In this document: positions 52,073 to 61,737 of the stretch, one piece after another
How positions within the stretch are numbered: position 1 is the first letter of the stretch
How the letters are laid out: every line of letters begins with the position of its first letter
From: Vibrio scophthalmi LMG 19158
Lineage (GTDB): Bacteria > Pseudomonadota > Gammaproteobacteria > Enterobacterales > Vibrionaceae
NCBI RefSeq assembly: GCF_000222585.1
Contig: NZ_AFWE01000058.1
Location: forward strand, 1-61,798
DNA length: 61,798 bases
Direction of reading: 5' to 3'
Made by a program: the position numbers and the translations under genes
Notes under the pieces: model-generated
What the model saw: the letters and a program-made list of their open reading frames with translations, nothing else
Database searches by the model: none
What the model was told of the DNA's origin: nothing

Positions 52073-53193
52073 TGGATTTTGACCCCGCGACAGGCCAAAA
52101 CCGGTCGCTGTTTGAGCGCTTTCATATAGATTTACCCCTGTTATTGGGCATTTTACTTCTGATGGGCTTTGGCTTAGTCGTAATGTACAGTGCCAGCGGA
52201 CAAAGCTTTGCGATGATGGATCGCCAAGCGATGCGAATGGGGTTAGCGCTTGGGGTTATGTTCTTTCTCGCTCAATTACCACCACGAACCTACGAAACGC
52301 TAGCGCCGTTGATGTTTTTTTGCGGCGTCGCGTTACTGCTCGGAGTGCTTTTTTTTGGTGAGTCATCAAAAGGTGCACAGCGCTGGCTAAATTTAGGCTT
52401 TGTTCGCTTTCAACCTTCCGAACTACTTAAACTGGCCGTGCCATTGATGGTGGCTCGCTTCATCGGTCGACGCGCGCTACCACCAACGTTCCAAACGCTG
52501 GTGATGTCGTTAGTGATGGTATGTGTTCCTACAATACTCATCGCGAAACAGCCCGATCTTGGCACCTCGATCCTGATTGCCGCTTCTGGGGTTTTTGTGA
52601 TTTTTCTTGCAGGGATCAGTTGGAAAATCATTTTTAGCGCCGTGTGCGCCGTCAGTGCTTTCTTGCCTATACTGTGGTTTTTCTTGATGCGCGAGTATCA
52701 GAAGGTGCGAGTAAGGACACTGTTCAACCCTGAATCTGACCCTTTAGGCGCTGGCTACCATATTATCCAAAGTAAGATTGCAATTGGCTCTGGTGGTGTA
52801 ATGGGTAAAGGTTGGTTACAAGGAACTCAGTCACAGCTTGAGTTTTTACCCGAGCGACATACCGACTTCATCTTTGCCGTTATTGCCGAAGAATGGGGGC
52901 TCGTCGGTATTCTTACCCTGTTGTTGTTATATCTGTTTATTATTGGGCGAGGTCTTTATCTCGCCAGCAAGGCTCAAACCGCTTTTGGTCGCATGATGGC
53001 CGGCAGTATTGTGTTAAGTTTTTTTGTTTACGTGTTTGTAAACATTGGTATGGTAAGTGGCATTTTGCCGGTAGTCGGTGTGCCCTTGCCTTTAATTAGC
53101 TATGGCGGTACCTCAATGGTGACGCTAATGGCCGGTTTTGGTATTTTGATGTCTATTCATACTCATAGAAAAGCGTTTTCGAAGGCAACCTAA
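52072..53193 (+). CDS. mrdB: RodA, SEDS peptidoglycan glycosyltransferase
   Basis: 373 residues with about ten membrane helices. SEDS motifs are seen: [34 protein letters not shown] and the C-terminal [14 protein letters not shown]. It polymerises lipid II glycan strands together with PBP2. It overlaps both mrdA and rlpA by 1 bp (TAATG junctions). Confidence 0.97.
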   Translation: MDFDPATGQNRSLFERFHIDLPLLLGILLLMGFGLVVMYSASGQSFAMMDRQAMRMGLALGVMFFLAQLPPRTYETLAPLMFFCGVALLLGVLFFGESSKGAQRWLNLGFVRFQPSELLKLAVPLMVARFIGRRALPPTFQTLVMSLVMVCVPTILIAKQPDLGTSILIAASGVFVIFLAGISWKIIFSAVCAVSAFLPILWFFLMREYQKVRVRTLFNPESDPLGAGYHIIQSKIAIGSGGVMGKGWLQGTQSQLEFLPERHTDFIFAVIAEEWGLVGILTLLLLYLFIIGRGLYLASKAQTAFGRMMAGSIVLSFFVYVFVNIGMVSGILPVVGVPLPLISYGGTSMVTLMAGFGILMSIHTHRKAFSKAT

Positions 53194-54029
53194 TGAAGTC
53201 ACTCTATAAATTCGCAGCATTCGCACTTGTTAGTAGTGTTATGGTTGGTTGTTCCTCATCGCCTTCTGAACCGGAGCCTACTCCGACAACGCCACCGCTG
53301 TCTGAATCCGATCGCTATCAAGCAGAGCGTTACGATCTTGAACAGGACATTGCACCTGCTCAGCCAATGTCGGTAGAACATATTGAAGAAGTGGTTCCTC
53401 AATATGAGCCATACAGCTTAGGGGGTACGAAAGATTACACCGTTCGCGGCCAGCGCTATCACATCATTAAAGATCCCAAAGGCTTTAAAGAAAAAGGCCA
53501 AGCGTCATGGTATGGCAAAAAATTCCATGGCCATTCAACCTCAATTGGCGAGGTTTATGACATGTACTCTATGAGCGCTGCTCATAAAGAATTACCATTG
53601 CCTAGCTACGTCAAAGTCACCAACACTGACAATGGCAAAAGCACCATCGTGCGTGTTAACGATCGTGGGCCATTTCATCCGGGTCGCATTATTGATTTGA
53701 GCTTTGCTGCCGCGACCAAACTTGATGTTATTCGTACTGGTACCGCCAACGTTGAAATTGAAGTGATTACGGTTGAAAAACCGCAATCAGAGCAACAGAA
53801 GTCGTTGCCGAAGTATCAGATTCAGGTCGCATCATCATCACATAAAGATCGTGTTGAAACTTTAGCGAAAGATCTAAGTCAAAAACTATCTGTGGGCAGC
53901 TTGGTAAACTCAGATAAAGAGATTCACCGTGTGATACTTGGCCCATTTGATGACTATAACCTGACGCAAAAAACGTTAGAGCAAGTTAAACTGCTGGGTT
54001 ATTCCAGTGCCTTCGTTAAAAAATACTAG
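53193..54029 (+). CDS. rlpA: RlpA, septal lytic transglycosylase lipoprotein
   Basis: 278 residues. The lipobox is MVGC, and a low-complexity Pro/Glu stretch follows. The double-psi beta-barrel domain (about 105-190) contains GQASWYGKKFHGH, GEVYDMYSMSAAHKELPLPS and VRVNDRGPF, with the Glu, His and Asp expected in the active site. A C-terminal SPOR domain (about 205-278) targets denuded septal glycans. It is the last gene of the mrdA-mrdB-rlpA string. Confidence 0.95.
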   Translation: MKSLYKFAAFALVSSVMVGCSSSPSEPEPTPTTPPLSESDRYQAERYDLEQDIAPAQPMSVEHIEEVVPQYEPYSLGGTKDYTVRGQRYHIIKDPKGFKEKGQASWYGKKFHGHSTSIGEVYDMYSMSAAHKELPLPSYVKVTNTDNGKSTIVRVNDRGPFHPGRIIDLSFAAATKLDVIRTGTANVEIEVITVEKPQSEQQKSLPKYQIQVASSSHKDRVETLAKDLSQKLSVGSLVNSDKEIHRVILGPFDDYNLTQKTLEQVKLLGYSSAFVKKY

Positions 54030-54036
54030 TTTCCTT

Positions 54037-54072
54037 CTCGTTCAGATCACTTCCTTGACTGGTCTGAACGAG
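54037..54072 (+). terminator. Inverted repeat after rlpA, weak terminator
   Basis: CTCGTTCAGA pairs with TCTGAACGAG over a 16-base loop and is followed by GGTTTCTGTT. The T-tract is poor. Confidence 0.5.
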
Positions 54073-54118
54073 GGTTTCTGTTAAGATATGGACAGTTCGA
54101 GATAAATCTGTAGTCAAT

Positions 54119-55297
54119 ATGAAAAAAACAACGTTAATTAAAACCGTTTTTGCGTCTTCTATTGCGCTTACGGCAAGCTTCGCCTCTTCTGTAATGGCCT
54201 CTCCTATTGTAGTGCCTGATGCACCTCAAATTGCAGCGAAAGGCTATGTGCTGATGGATTACCATTCAGGCAAAGTGCTGGCACAAAAAGAAATGAACAC
54301 CAAGCTGTCACCAGCAAGCTTGACCAAGATGATGACCAGTTACGTTATCGGCCAAGAGCTCGCACGTGGCAATATTTCTGAAGATGACGATGTCACCATC
54401 AGTAAAAATGCTTGGGCAAAAAACTTCCCAGACTCTTCGAAAATGTTTATCGAAGTCGGTACCACGGTAAAAGTAAAAGACCTTAACCAAGGTATCATTG
54501 TTCAATCAGGCAACGATGCTTGTGTTGCGATGGCTGAGCACATTGCCGGTTCAGAAGATGCATTTGTTGATTTGATGAATGCCTGGGCAAGCACTCTAGG
54601 TATGAGCGATACGCACTTCGCTAACGTTCACGGCCTAGACAATGATGCGCTTTACTCAACGCCTTACGATATGGCGCTGTTAGGCTCAGCACTGATCCGT
54701 GATGTGCCTGAAGAGTACCGAATTTATTCACAGCAAAAATATACATACAACGGCATCACTCAGTACAACCGTAACGGTTTGCTGTGGGATAAAAGCATGA
54801 ATGTGGATGGTATTAAGACCGGTCACACAAGCAACGCAGGTTACAGCCTAGTAAGCTCAGCAACGGAAGGTAAAATGCGCCTTGTTGCGGTTGTAATGGG
54901 CACCAAAAACGCTAATGCACGTAAATCAGAAAGCAAAAAACTATTGAGCTACGGTTTCCGCTTCTTTGAAACGGTTGCACCGCATAAAGCAGGTGAAACG
55001 TTTGTAGAAGAAAAAGTGTGGATGGGTGATAAAGACATGGTCGCTCTTGGCCTTGATCAAGATACCTATGTCACTCTTCCTCGTGGTCAAGCGAAAAATC
55101 TAAAAGCAAGCTTCGTACTTGAAAAAGAGCTAGAAGCCCCAATTAGTAAAGGTGATGTCGTTGGTACGCTATACTACCAACTAGATGGTGAAGATATCGC
55201 GCAATACCCTCTACTTGCACTTGAAGATGTGCATGAGGGTAGCCTATTCAGTCGCCTTTGGGATTACATCGTAATGCTGGTTAAAAGCTTATTCTAA
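54119..55297 (+). CDS. dacA: D-alanyl-D-alanine carboxypeptidase (PBP5-type)
   Basis: 392 residues with a signal peptide ending VMASP. The catalytic motifs are S67-L-T-K70 (PASLTKMMT), S130-G-N and K233-T-G. The C-terminal domain follows, and the last 15 residues (RLWDYIVMLVKSLF) form an amphipathic helix that anchors it to the inner membrane. It trims the terminal D-Ala of peptidoglycan pentapeptides. A strong terminator follows. Confidence 0.97.
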   Translation: MKKTTLIKTVFASSIALTASFASSVMASPIVVPDAPQIAAKGYVLMDYHSGKVLAQKEMNTKLSPASLTKMMTSYVIGQELARGNISEDDDVTISKNAWAKNFPDSSKMFIEVGTTVKVKDLNQGIIVQSGNDACVAMAEHIAGSEDAFVDLMNAWASTLGMSDTHFANVHGLDNDALYSTPYDMALLGSALIRDVPEEYRIYSQQKYTYNGITQYNRNGLLWDKSMNVDGIKTGHTSNAGYSLVSSATEGKMRLVAVVMGTKNANARKSESKKLLSYGFRFFETVAPHKAGETFVEEKVWMGDKDMVALGLDQDTYVTLPRGQAKNLKASFVLEKELEAPISKGDVVGTLYYQLDGEDIAQYPLLALEDVHEGSLFSRLWDYIVMLVKSLF

Positions 55298-55321
55298 TCT
55301 CGGCCACTAATTAGATAGTTC

Positions 55322-55345
55322 AAGCCGCCTTTTGGCGGCTTTTGT
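55322..55345 (+). terminator. dacA terminator
   Basis: AAGCCGCC pairs with GGCGGCTT around TTTT and is followed by a T-rich tail. Confidence 0.85.
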
Positions 55346-55441
55346 TTTATTATCGCTGTATCGACAACCTTGAGATTCAAACCGATTGGCAGTAACATTC
55401 CGCGCTGCTTAGATCGACATTTCAACTTGGAGTTTCCAAAA

Positions 55442-55720
55442 ATGCTGACTATTAACTCAGATGCAAAACTGAAAGACCTGCTTGAGTTTCCTTGTTCATT
55501 CACTTACAAGGTTATGGGCTACGCTAAGCCTGAATTACCAGAAAAAGTGCTCGAGGTTATTCAACGCCATGCTCCGGGTGACTACAGTCCTACCGTGAAA
55601 CCAAGTTCAAAAGGTAACTATCACGCCGTGTCAGTTACTATCCAAGCGACTTCTATTGAACAAGTAGAGACGCTATACAAAGAACTTGGTGATATCGACA
55701 TCGTTCGCATGGTTCTATAA
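55442..55720 (+). CDS. ybeD: YbeD (UPF0250) protein
   Basis: 92 residues from ATG 55442, with TGGAG upstream. The longer frame from 55370 lacks a ribosome site. The ferredoxin-like fold is recognisable ([38 protein letters not shown]). The molecular function of YbeD is not established. Its place between dacA and lipB is conserved with E. coli. Confidence 0.95.
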   Translation: MLTINSDAKLKDLLEFPCSFTYKVMGYAKPELPEKVLEVIQRHAPGDYSPTVKPSSKGNYHAVSVTIQATSIEQVETLYKELGDIDIVRMVL

Positions 55721-55748
55721 TTTTATTTTAAAAAATAAAATATTTTTG

Positions 55749-55772
55749 AAAGCAGCTTCGGCTGCTTTTTTG
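55749..55772 (+). terminator. ybeD terminator with TTCG loop
   Basis: AAAGCAGC-TTCG-GCTGCTTT is a stable UUCG-tetraloop hairpin followed by a T-run. Confidence 0.88.
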
Positions 55773-55883
55773 TTATATATCAAATGGATAAAAATCACCT
55801 TTGAATAGAAGGGTTAAAAAACTGTTATCAGCATATAGTCCCATGTCACGAAGCGGTTTATAATCCGGACACTTTATTGATTT

Positions 55884-56552
55884 ATGATGGACTCAGGAAT
55901 GCAAGAAGCTCTGGTTGTGAAGCATCTTGGTAAACAAGATTACGAGCCGATTTGGCACGCAATGCATGCCTTTACCGATCAACGCAACGAGGAAACTCTC
56001 GATGAAGTTTGGTTTGTCGAGCACAATCCAGTTTTTACCCAAGGCCAAGCGGGCAAAACCGAGCATCTGCTCAATACAGGAGATATACCTGTGGTGCAAA
56101 GTGATCGCGGTGGCCAAGTAACTTACCATGGTCCCGGCCAAATGGTGGTCTACTTCCTGATAAACATACGTCGCAAGAAATTCGGCGTGCGAGATCTCGT
56201 TACTCACATTGAGAACCTCGTGATCAATACACTTAAAGCTTACAATATCGATTCAGCGGCTCGACCAGATGCACCTGGTGTGTATGTAGATAATAAAAAA
56301 ATCTGCTCACTCGGCCTACGTATCCGCAAAGGATGCTCATTTCATGGTTTGGCACTTAACGTTAATATGGACATGTCGCCTTTTCTACGTATAAACCCAT
56401 GTGGTTATGCGGGAATGGAAATGGTGCAAGTTAGCCAACTTGGTGGTCCTGATGATGTCAATGTCGTTGCCGAACAACTACTAAAAGAACTTGCGACTCT
56501 GTTAGATTATCAACAACTACAAGTCAGCACAGCAGTCCCAAACGAGAAGTAA
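55884..56552 (+). CDS. lipB: LipB, octanoyl-ACP:protein octanoyltransferase
   Basis: 222 residues. It transfers octanoate from acyl carrier protein to lipoyl domains. Motifs are [26 protein letters not shown] with the catalytic Lys, and [11 protein letters not shown] with the catalytic Cys. The start is uncertain because ATGs at 55884, 55887 and 55899 lie close together without a clear ribosome site. lipA follows 7 bp later and completes lipoate synthesis. Confidence 0.96.
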   Translation: MMDSGMQEALVVKHLGKQDYEPIWHAMHAFTDQRNEETLDEVWFVEHNPVFTQGQAGKTEHLLNTGDIPVVQSDRGGQVTYHGPGQMVVYFLINIRRKKFGVRDLVTHIENLVINTLKAYNIDSAARPDAPGVYVDNKKICSLGLRIRKGCSFHGLALNVNMDMSPFLRINPCGYAGMEMVQVSQLGGPDDVNVVAEQLLKELATLLDYQQLQVSTAVPNEK

Positions 56553-56559
56553 TAGAAGC

Positions 56560-57525
56560 ATGAGTAAACCAATCCAAATGGAAAAAGGCGTTAAATACCG
56601 TGACGCTGATAAAATGGCATTAATTCCCGTGAAAAACATGCCTACTGAGCAGAAAGAAGTGCTACGCAAGCCTGATTGGATGAAGATCAAGCTACCTGCA
56701 GATAGCCAACGCATTCAAGACATCAAATCAGCAATGCGTAAGAACAACCTGCACTCTGTTTGTGAAGAGGCCTCATGCCCTAACCTCGCGGAATGCTTTA
56801 ACCACGGTACAGCGACCTTTATGATCTTAGGTGCAATCTGTACTCGCCGCTGCCCATTCTGTGATGTTGGCCATGGCCGCCCTGTTGCACCAGAAGCTGA
56901 CGAACCGAAAAAGCTGGCACAAACTATCGCGGACATGAAGCTAAAATACGTGGTGATCACCTCTGTTGACCGTGATGATCTACGTGATGGTGGCGCACAA
57001 CACTTTGCCGATTGTAACCGTGAAATCCGCGCACTAAGCCCAAACATTAAAATTGAAACCTTGGTCCCTGACTTCCGCGGCCGTATGGATGTTGCACTCG
57101 AGTTGCTCAGTGAAAACACCCCAGATGTGTTTAACCACAACCTAGAAACCGCGCCACGCTTGTACCGCAAAGTTCGCCCTGGCGCTAACTACAAATGGTC
57201 ACTACAGCTACTACAAAAGTTCAAAGAGCAACACCCGGAGATCCCAACTAAGTCTGGCGTCATGATGGGCCTAGGCGAAACCAAAGAAGAGATCGTCGAA
57301 GTATTGAAAGATCTTCGTGCTCATGGGGTAACCATGCTGACACTTGGCCAATACCTTGCGCCAAGCCGTCATCACCTACCCGTTGAGCGCTACGTGCCAC
57401 CAGCTGAGTTTGATGAGCTGAAAGAAATTGCTCTGGAGCTTGGCTTTACACATGCAGCTTGTGGCCCATTTGTTCGTTCTTCTTACCATGCCGATCTTCA
57501 AGCGCAAGGCATCGAAGTGAGCTAA
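56560..57525 (+). CDS. lipA: Lipoyl synthase
   Basis: 321 residues. This radical-SAM enzyme inserts two sulfurs into octanoylated lipoyl domains. The auxiliary cluster comes from [12 protein letters not shown] and the radical-SAM cluster from CTRRCPFC. A conserved RSSYHAD lies at the C-terminus. It is co-transcribed with lipB and has its own terminator. Confidence 0.98.
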   Translation: MSKPIQMEKGVKYRDADKMALIPVKNMPTEQKEVLRKPDWMKIKLPADSQRIQDIKSAMRKNNLHSVCEEASCPNLAECFNHGTATFMILGAICTRRCPFCDVGHGRPVAPEADEPKKLAQTIADMKLKYVVITSVDRDDLRDGGAQHFADCNREIRALSPNIKIETLVPDFRGRMDVALELLSENTPDVFNHNLETAPRLYRKVRPGANYKWSLQLLQKFKEQHPEIPTKSGVMMGLGETKEEIVEVLKDLRAHGVTMLTLGQYLAPSRHHLPVERYVPPAEFDELKEIALELGFTHAACGPFVRSSYHADLQAQGIEVS

Positions 57526-57547
57526 TTAGCCCGCACATTGTCATCGT

Positions 57548-57578
57548 TAAAAGCCAGTCTACTTATGACTGGCTTTTT
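57548..57578 (+). terminator. lipB-lipA terminator
   Basis: AAAAGCCAGTC pairs with GACTGGCTTTT, followed by TTTTGTTTT. Confidence 0.87.
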
Positions 57579-57756
57579 GTTTTGTACGTCCTGTGTTTCC
57601 CATGCCCATCGTGTATATCCACCTGAAAAGCGGCCACTAATTCATTATTATTACGTTACCAGCTTGCACAAAATGATATGCACTTCTAGGCTTATTAAAG
57701 CGATACCACTCTGCTGGCCGCCGAGAGCGTCGCACCTAATAAAATGGGATATAGCT

Positions 57757-58083
57757 ATGGAAAAATGCCTTTTGCTGGCCGTCAGTGCTAGCGTGATGCT
57801 TGCTGCCTGTTCAACTACCGAGCAGCAAGATAACTTTCAAGAAGCCTCTTTTGAACTGTGTAACACCGAAGTGGATATTTACTCGCTCAGTGATGATGGA
57901 CGAGTGCGAATTTTATGTTCTGATGGTTCAAAGTTCGCACTCAACACCGAAAACACTCTCGATACCATGCGTGACATTAATATCGATTATTGTGGCGGCG
58001 AAGGGCTAGGAAAATTTAACGAAAGCACGCGCTATTACTCATTCAAATGCAAATCCGGCACATTACTGAGTATTGCCAAGTAA
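57757..58083 (+). CDS. Small cysteine-rich lipoprotein of unknown function
   Basis: 108 residues from ATG 57757. The lipobox LAAC puts the lipidated cysteine at residue 18. An upstream in-frame TTG at 57538 would run through the lipA terminator and is rejected. The mature part is acidic with four further cysteines (LCNTE, RILCSDGS, DYCGGEG, FKCKSG), enough for two disulfides, and two similar beta-rich segments end in (L/K)CxSG. It could be a small periplasmic binding or inhibitor fold, but no family is recognised. It stands alone between lipA and glyA. Confidence 0.78.
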   Translation: MEKCLLLAVSASVMLAACSTTEQQDNFQEASFELCNTEVDIYSLSDDGRVRILCSDGSKFALNTENTLDTMRDINIDYCGGEGLGKFNESTRYYSFKCKSGTLLSIAK

Positions 58084-58169
58084 GTTCCGCCAAACCATTA
58101 TCAGTACATCATTTTCCTATTTTCTTTAGACAAAAAAGGAACCTTAAGCGACTTTCATCATTCCAAATA

Positions 58170-58197
58170 CGAAAAAGGCTCCAGATGGAGCCTTTCA
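58170..58197 (-). terminator. glyA terminator
   Basis: AAAGGCTCC pairs with GGAGCCTTT around AGAT and has a T-run on the minus strand. Confidence 0.85.
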
Positions 58198-58255
58198 AAT
58201 CGCATTTTCATAGTAGATGAGCGACACAGTCACTCGTTCACTCTACGAAGAAAAA

Positions 58256-59506
58256 TTAAGCGTAAACCGGTAGACGCTTACAAATTTCTAGCACTTTCAC
58301 TTTGGTGGCTTCAATCACAGACTCATCACCAATGTTGTCTAGGATGTCACACATCCAACCTGCCAATGCTTTTGAATCTTCTTCAGTAAAGCCACGGCGA
58401 GTGATTGATGGAGAACCAACACGGATACCAGACGTTACGAATGGGCTACGTGGGTCGTTTGGTACTGAGTTTTTGTTCACGGTGATGTTGGCCGCACCTA
58501 GTGCTGCATCCGCTTCTTTACCTGTGATGTCTTTGTCGATCAGATCAACTAGGAACAGGTGGTTCTCTGTAGAACCAGAAACGATGTTGTAGCCACGAGC
58601 AAGGAATTCAGCCACCATTGCTTTTGCGTTAGCAACAACGCGCGCTTGGTATTCTTTGAATTCTGGCTCTAGCGCTTCTTTGAACGCCACTGCTTTACCG
58701 GCAATAACGTGCATTAGAGGACCACCCTGACCACCAGGGAATACCGCTGAGTTCAGCTTCTTGTACAGATCTTCACCTTCGTTAGAAAGGATTAGACCGC
58801 CGCGTGGACCCGCTAGCGTTTTGTGCGTCGTTGTGGTTACTACGTGCGCATGCGGTACAGGGTTCGGGTAAACACCGGCAGCGATAAGACCCGCTACGTG
58901 CGCCATATCAACGAAGAAGTAAGCACCTACTTTGTCCGCGATTTCACGCATACGCGCCCAATCACACACTTGAGAGTAAGCAGAGAAACCACCAATGATC
59001 ATCTTAGGTTTGTGTTCTACCGCTAATGCTTCCATTTCTTCGTAATCGATTTGACCTTTCTCATCGATGCCGTAAGGAATAATGTTGTAAAGCTTACCAG
59101 AGAAGTTTACTGGTGAACCGTGAGTTAGGTGACCGCCGTGCGCTAGGCTCATGCCTAGAACGGTATCGCCAGCGTTAAGCAGCGCCATGTAAACCGCGTT
59201 ATTAGCTTGAGAACCCGAGTGTGGCTGTACGTTGGCATATTCGGCACCGAATAGTTCACAAGCACGTTCGATCGCAAGTGTTTCCACTTTATCCACATAC
59301 TCACAACCACCGTAGTAGCGTTTACCTGGGTAACCTTCAGCGTACTTGTTAGTTAGCTGAGAGCCCTGTGCTTCCATTACTCGTGGGCTGGTGTAGTTTT
59401 CAGAAGCGATTAGTTCAATGTGCTCTTCCTGACGAAGAGTTTCTTCTTGGATAGCTGCGAACAAATCCGCATCGTAATCTGCGATGTTCATATCACGCTT
59501 AAGCAT
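58256..59506 (-). CDS. glyA: Serine hydroxymethyltransferase
   Basis: 416 residues, standard length. It interconverts serine and glycine with tetrahydrofolate, the main source of one-carbon units. The PLP lysine is K229 in [14 protein letters not shown]. Other typical parts are [11 protein letters not shown] and [18 protein letters not shown] precedes the ATG. A PurR-type operator lies 59 bp upstream, matching the known purine control of glyA in E. coli. Confidence 0.98.
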   Translation of the reverse strand: MLKRDMNIADYDADLFAAIQEETLRQEEHIELIASENYTSPRVMEAQGSQLTNKYAEGYPGKRYYGGCEYVDKVETLAIERACELFGAEYANVQPHSGSQANNAVYMALLNAGDTVLGMSLAHGGHLTHGSPVNFSGKLYNIIPYGIDEKGQIDYEEMEALAVEHKPKMIIGGFSAYSQVCDWARMREIADKVGAYFFVDMAHVAGLIAAGVYPNPVPHAHVVTTTTHKTLAGPRGGLILSNEGEDLYKKLNSAVFPGGQGGPLMHVIAGKAVAFKEALEPEFKEYQARVVANAKAMVAEFLARGYNIVSGSTENHLFLVDLIDKDITGKEADAALGAANITVNKNSVPNDPRSPFVTSGIRVGSPSITRRGFTEEDSKALAGWMCDILDNIGDESVIEATKVKVLEICKRLPVYA

Positions 59507-59564
59507 CTGTATCTCCTGACTCAGATTTAGACTGAAAGTTGCAAAAAACTGGCAAACGACCCCG

Positions 59565-59580
59565 ACGCAAACGTTTTCGT
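59565..59580 (-). promoter_or_regulatory. PurR-type operator upstream of glyA
   Basis: The palindrome-like 16-mer ACGCAAACGTTTTCGT differs from the PurR consensus (ACGCAAACGTTTGCGT) at a single base. It is placed between the glyA start and its likely promoter, and predicts repression by purines. Confidence 0.8.
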
Positions 59581-59840
59581 CACCCTACTGGCGCGCATTT
59601 TACATAATTTGATCTAGGTCATAAAGAGAAAATTGCATTTTTCTCATGCAGTTTTTTCATACTGGTTTACAAGGTTTATCATGTTGAGGCCATCTTTGCC
59701 CAATAACTGTCAACACGACGATTTACACCTTGTAAAAAGACAATTACATAGGTTTACCTTAATTTTCGCTCTCAATCTACCGAAAACCTCATCTTTTCCT
59801 TACTATGCAGGCCATTCGTTCAAGGTTTAATTTTAAATTG
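59581..59840. other. glyA-yitT divergent intergenic region
   Basis: It should contain the glyA promoter and the start of the yitT transcript. A 65-codon frame on the plus strand has no coding character. No other regulatory element was recognised. Confidence 0.4.
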
Positions 59841-60440
59841 ATGGAAAAACATACACGTAAAGAAGATTGGATCGCCATATTGACCGGCACGTTTATCGTC
59901 GCACAAGGGGTCTTTTTCCTCCAATCAGCTCACCTTCTTACTGGTGGCACCACTGGCCTTGCATTGCTCGTTAGCCAAGTTGTTCCTTGGTCTTTCGGCA
60001 CATTATACTTTTTAGCGAACTGCCCATTTTATCTTTTAGCTTGGAAACGTTTTGGCGCACGCTTCGCATTTAACAGCGCAATCTCAGGTGCGTTGGTGTC
60101 GATTTTAACCGATCACCTCGATTTGGTGATCAGTCTGGATAAAATCAGCCCTGCTTATTGTGCTTTAGCGGGTGGCGTTTTGATGGGACTGGGAATGCTA
60201 ATTCTATTTCGTCATCGTTCTAGCCTTGGCGGCTTTAACGTGCTCTGTTTACTCATCCAAGACAAATTCGGTATTTCGGTCGGCAAAACTCAATTGGCGA
60301 TTGATTGCGTTATTTTAATTACCTCATTTTTCTTTGTACCGCCGCAAACCTTGCTCTATTCAGTATTTGGCGCGGTTGTACTTAATCTGGTGTTGGCGAT
60401 GAACCATAAGCCAACGCGCTATGTGGTGAATTACCGTTGA
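59841..60440 (+). CDS. YitT-family membrane protein
   Basis: 199 residues from ATG 59841. An ATG at 59805 gives a 211-residue form, and neither has a good ribosome site. Five or six hydrophobic spans are visible, with the YitT-type repeats GGTTGLALLVSQV and SSLGGFNVLCLLIQDKFG. The C-terminal cytosolic domain of larger YitT proteins is absent. The family's transport substrate is not known with certainty. It lies divergent from glyA. Confidence 0.82.
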   Translation: MEKHTRKEDWIAILTGTFIVAQGVFFLQSAHLLTGGTTGLALLVSQVVPWSFGTLYFLANCPFYLLAWKRFGARFAFNSAISGALVSILTDHLDLVISLDKISPAYCALAGGVLMGLGMLILFRHRSSLGGFNVLCLLIQDKFGISVGKTQLAIDCVILITSFFFVPPQTLLYSVFGAVVLNLVLAMNHKPTRYVVNYR

Positions 60441-60491
60441 TTGACCGACACGCTTCAAAGAGCATTAAGTCAAAATGAACAACAAAGATGA

Positions 60492-60530
60492 AAAAGGGGC
60501 TTTGGTTTTTCCACCAAAGCCCCTCTTATT
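60492..60530. terminator. Bidirectional terminator between yitT and mliC
   Basis: GGGGCTTTGGT pairs with ACCAAAGCCCC over six bases, with A/T-rich flanks on both strands. Confidence 0.87.
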
Positions 60531-60557
60531 TTATAGAGTAAACATTTTTAACCAGTC

Positions 60558-60911
60558 TCACTCTTCAGCAAGCCCTTGCGTGACACAGTTTTGATAAACT
60601 TCTCTTCCATACTCTAGACGTGCATTGTCGCCTCTAGCATAGAGAGTCACCGGCATAACTTCAGACAACGCATTGTCAGGTAACATATAACGCAAACCAG
60701 AGCCAGCCGGGGCTTGTATTAAGGCGTAATCCATCTCTTGTACACGCACTAAAGCGCCCTGTTCTTCAATTAAGTAGGTCACTGAAAATTGATGCTGGTT
60801 ATCGCAATCATATTGATACTGATTAGGATCATTGCTTGATGTTTGGCTGTCACTGCTCGCACAGCCTGCTAATACCAGCACTGTCGTGGCAAGAATACCG
60901 AGTTTGACCAT
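60558..60911 (-). CDS. mliC: MliC-type lysozyme-inhibitor lipoprotein
   Basis: 117 residues from ATG 60911, which has a near-perfect AGGAGG site 5 bp upstream. A start at 60941 is rejected because it buries that site in coding sequence. The lipobox is LAGC. The domain is of the MliC/PliC type: YDCDNQHQFSVTYL, then ALIQAPAGSGLRYMLPD and a final YQNCV, with two cysteines that can pair. These proteins block host C-type lysozymes at the outer membrane. It is separated from gmhB by a terminator-like hairpin. Confidence 0.85.
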   Translation of the reverse strand: MVKLGILATTVLVLAGCASSDSQTSSNDPNQYQYDCDNQHQFSVTYLIEEQGALVRVQEMDYALIQAPAGSGLRYMLPDNALSEVMPVTLYARGDNARLEYGREVYQNCVTQGLAEE

Positions 60912-60929
60912 GTTTACCTCCTGTAAAAA

Positions 60930-60955
60930 TAAAGGCCGCAATTGCAGCCTTTATA
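60930..60955 (-). terminator. Terminator between gmhB and mliC
   Basis: On the minus strand AAAGGCTGC pairs with GCGGCCTTT around AATT (one mismatch) and is followed by ATTTTT. Confidence 0.7.
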
Positions 60956-60962
60956 TAATAGT

Positions 60963-61514
60963 CTATTTGTTTAGATAGTTAGGGACATTCACAATACTAT
61001 CCAGTACTGCTGTTGCAAGCTTTTCTCCCTGTTCGGTGATCGGCTTACCAGTACGAACCAATAATTTTGTGCCGACACCAGCCGCTTCTGCTGCCATCAT
61101 ATCTTCTGCTTTATCACCCACCATGACTGAATTCGCCATATCGATCTTTAAAAAATCGCGGGCAGAAATAAACATACCTGGTTTTGGTTTACGGCAATCA
61201 CAATCTTCTTTGTAGACCCCTACGCCATGCTCTGCATGGTGCGGGCAATAGTAAATGCCATCTAGCTCGACGCCATTATCGACAAAGTTCCAGTCCATCC
61301 ATTGAGTGAGCGACTCAAAACGTTCTTCGCTGAACTTGCCGCGTGCGATACCGGATTGGTTGGTAACAAGCACAAGTAGGTAACCCATCTCTTTCAATTT
61401 TTTGGTTGCCTCAAAGACACCATCAATAAATTCAAAGTCATGTTCGTCATGTACATAGCCATGATCAACGTTAATCACACCGTCACGATCTAAAAAGACT
61501 GCTGGTTTAGCCAC
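60963..61514 (-). CDS. gmhB: GmhB, heptose-1,7-bisphosphate 7-phosphatase
   Basis: 183 residues of the HAD family. The catalytic motif is FLDRDGVIN (first Asp is the nucleophile). [10 protein letters not shown] is the second HAD motif, and [14 protein letters not shown] is the fourth. The zinc site CPHH...CDC (around residues 92-109) identifies GmhB. It removes the C7 phosphate in the ADP-heptose pathway for LPS core. It is divergent from metN, as in other vibrios. Confidence 0.96.
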   Translation of the reverse strand: MAKPAVFLDRDGVINVDHGYVHDEHDFEFIDGVFEATKKLKEMGYLLVLVTNQSGIARGKFSEERFESLTQWMDWNFVDNGVELDGIYYCPHHAEHGVGVYKEDCDCRKPKPGMFISARDFLKIDMANSVMVGDKAEDMMAAEAAGVGTKLLVRTGKPITEQGEKLATAVLDSIVNVPNYLNK

Positions 61515-61588
61515 AATTTGCTTCTCTATCTACTTTATTTATTCAGAATTATTGCACGCTTTATTTCTTTCATCACGATCTAATTCCT

Positions 61589-61610
61589 GAACGTTTGCAT
61601 GCAAACGTTC
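61589..61610. promoter_or_regulatory. 22-bp perfect palindrome upstream of metN
   Basis: The arms are GAACGTTTGCA and TGCAAACGTTC with no spacer. No T-run follows, so it is not a terminator. It lies just before the MetJ boxes and may be an operator of an unidentified regulator. Confidence 0.55.
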
Positions 61611-61614
61611 AAAT

Positions 61615-61630
61615 AGACGTCTAGACGTAA
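61615..61630 (+). promoter_or_regulatory. Two tandem MetJ boxes (met boxes)
   Basis: AGACGTCT, a perfect met box, is followed directly by AGACGTAA (6 of 8). Tandem 8-bp boxes are the MetJ arrangement, so metN should be repressed by MetJ with S-adenosylmethionine. Confidence 0.85.
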
Positions 61631-61639
61631 AAACACCTA

Positions 61640-61668
61640 TTGACACAAATTCAACAAACCCATAGCAT
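61640..61668 (+). promoter_or_regulatory. Likely metN promoter
   Basis: A consensus -35 TTGACA and -10 TAGCAT are separated by 17 bp. They start 9 bp downstream of the met boxes. Confidence 0.6.
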
Positions 61669-61737
61669 CATCTGATAAATGAGATGTAGCTCAACATTAT
61701 CTACTGTTCCTATTTCGAGCCAAAGCAGGGTTCTCAA

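Noticed and set aside
57538-57756. Longer N-terminus for the small lipoprotein after lipA
   Set aside because: It crosses the lipA terminator, and the lipoprotein signal begins cleanly at 57757.
59600-59630. FNR-like motif in the glyA promoter region
   Set aside because: Only one half-site (ATCAA on the minus strand) is good. The other half has mismatches.
59633-59830. 65-codon plus-strand frame upstream of yitT
   Set aside because: No ribosome site, no family-like features, and it overlaps the start region of yitT.
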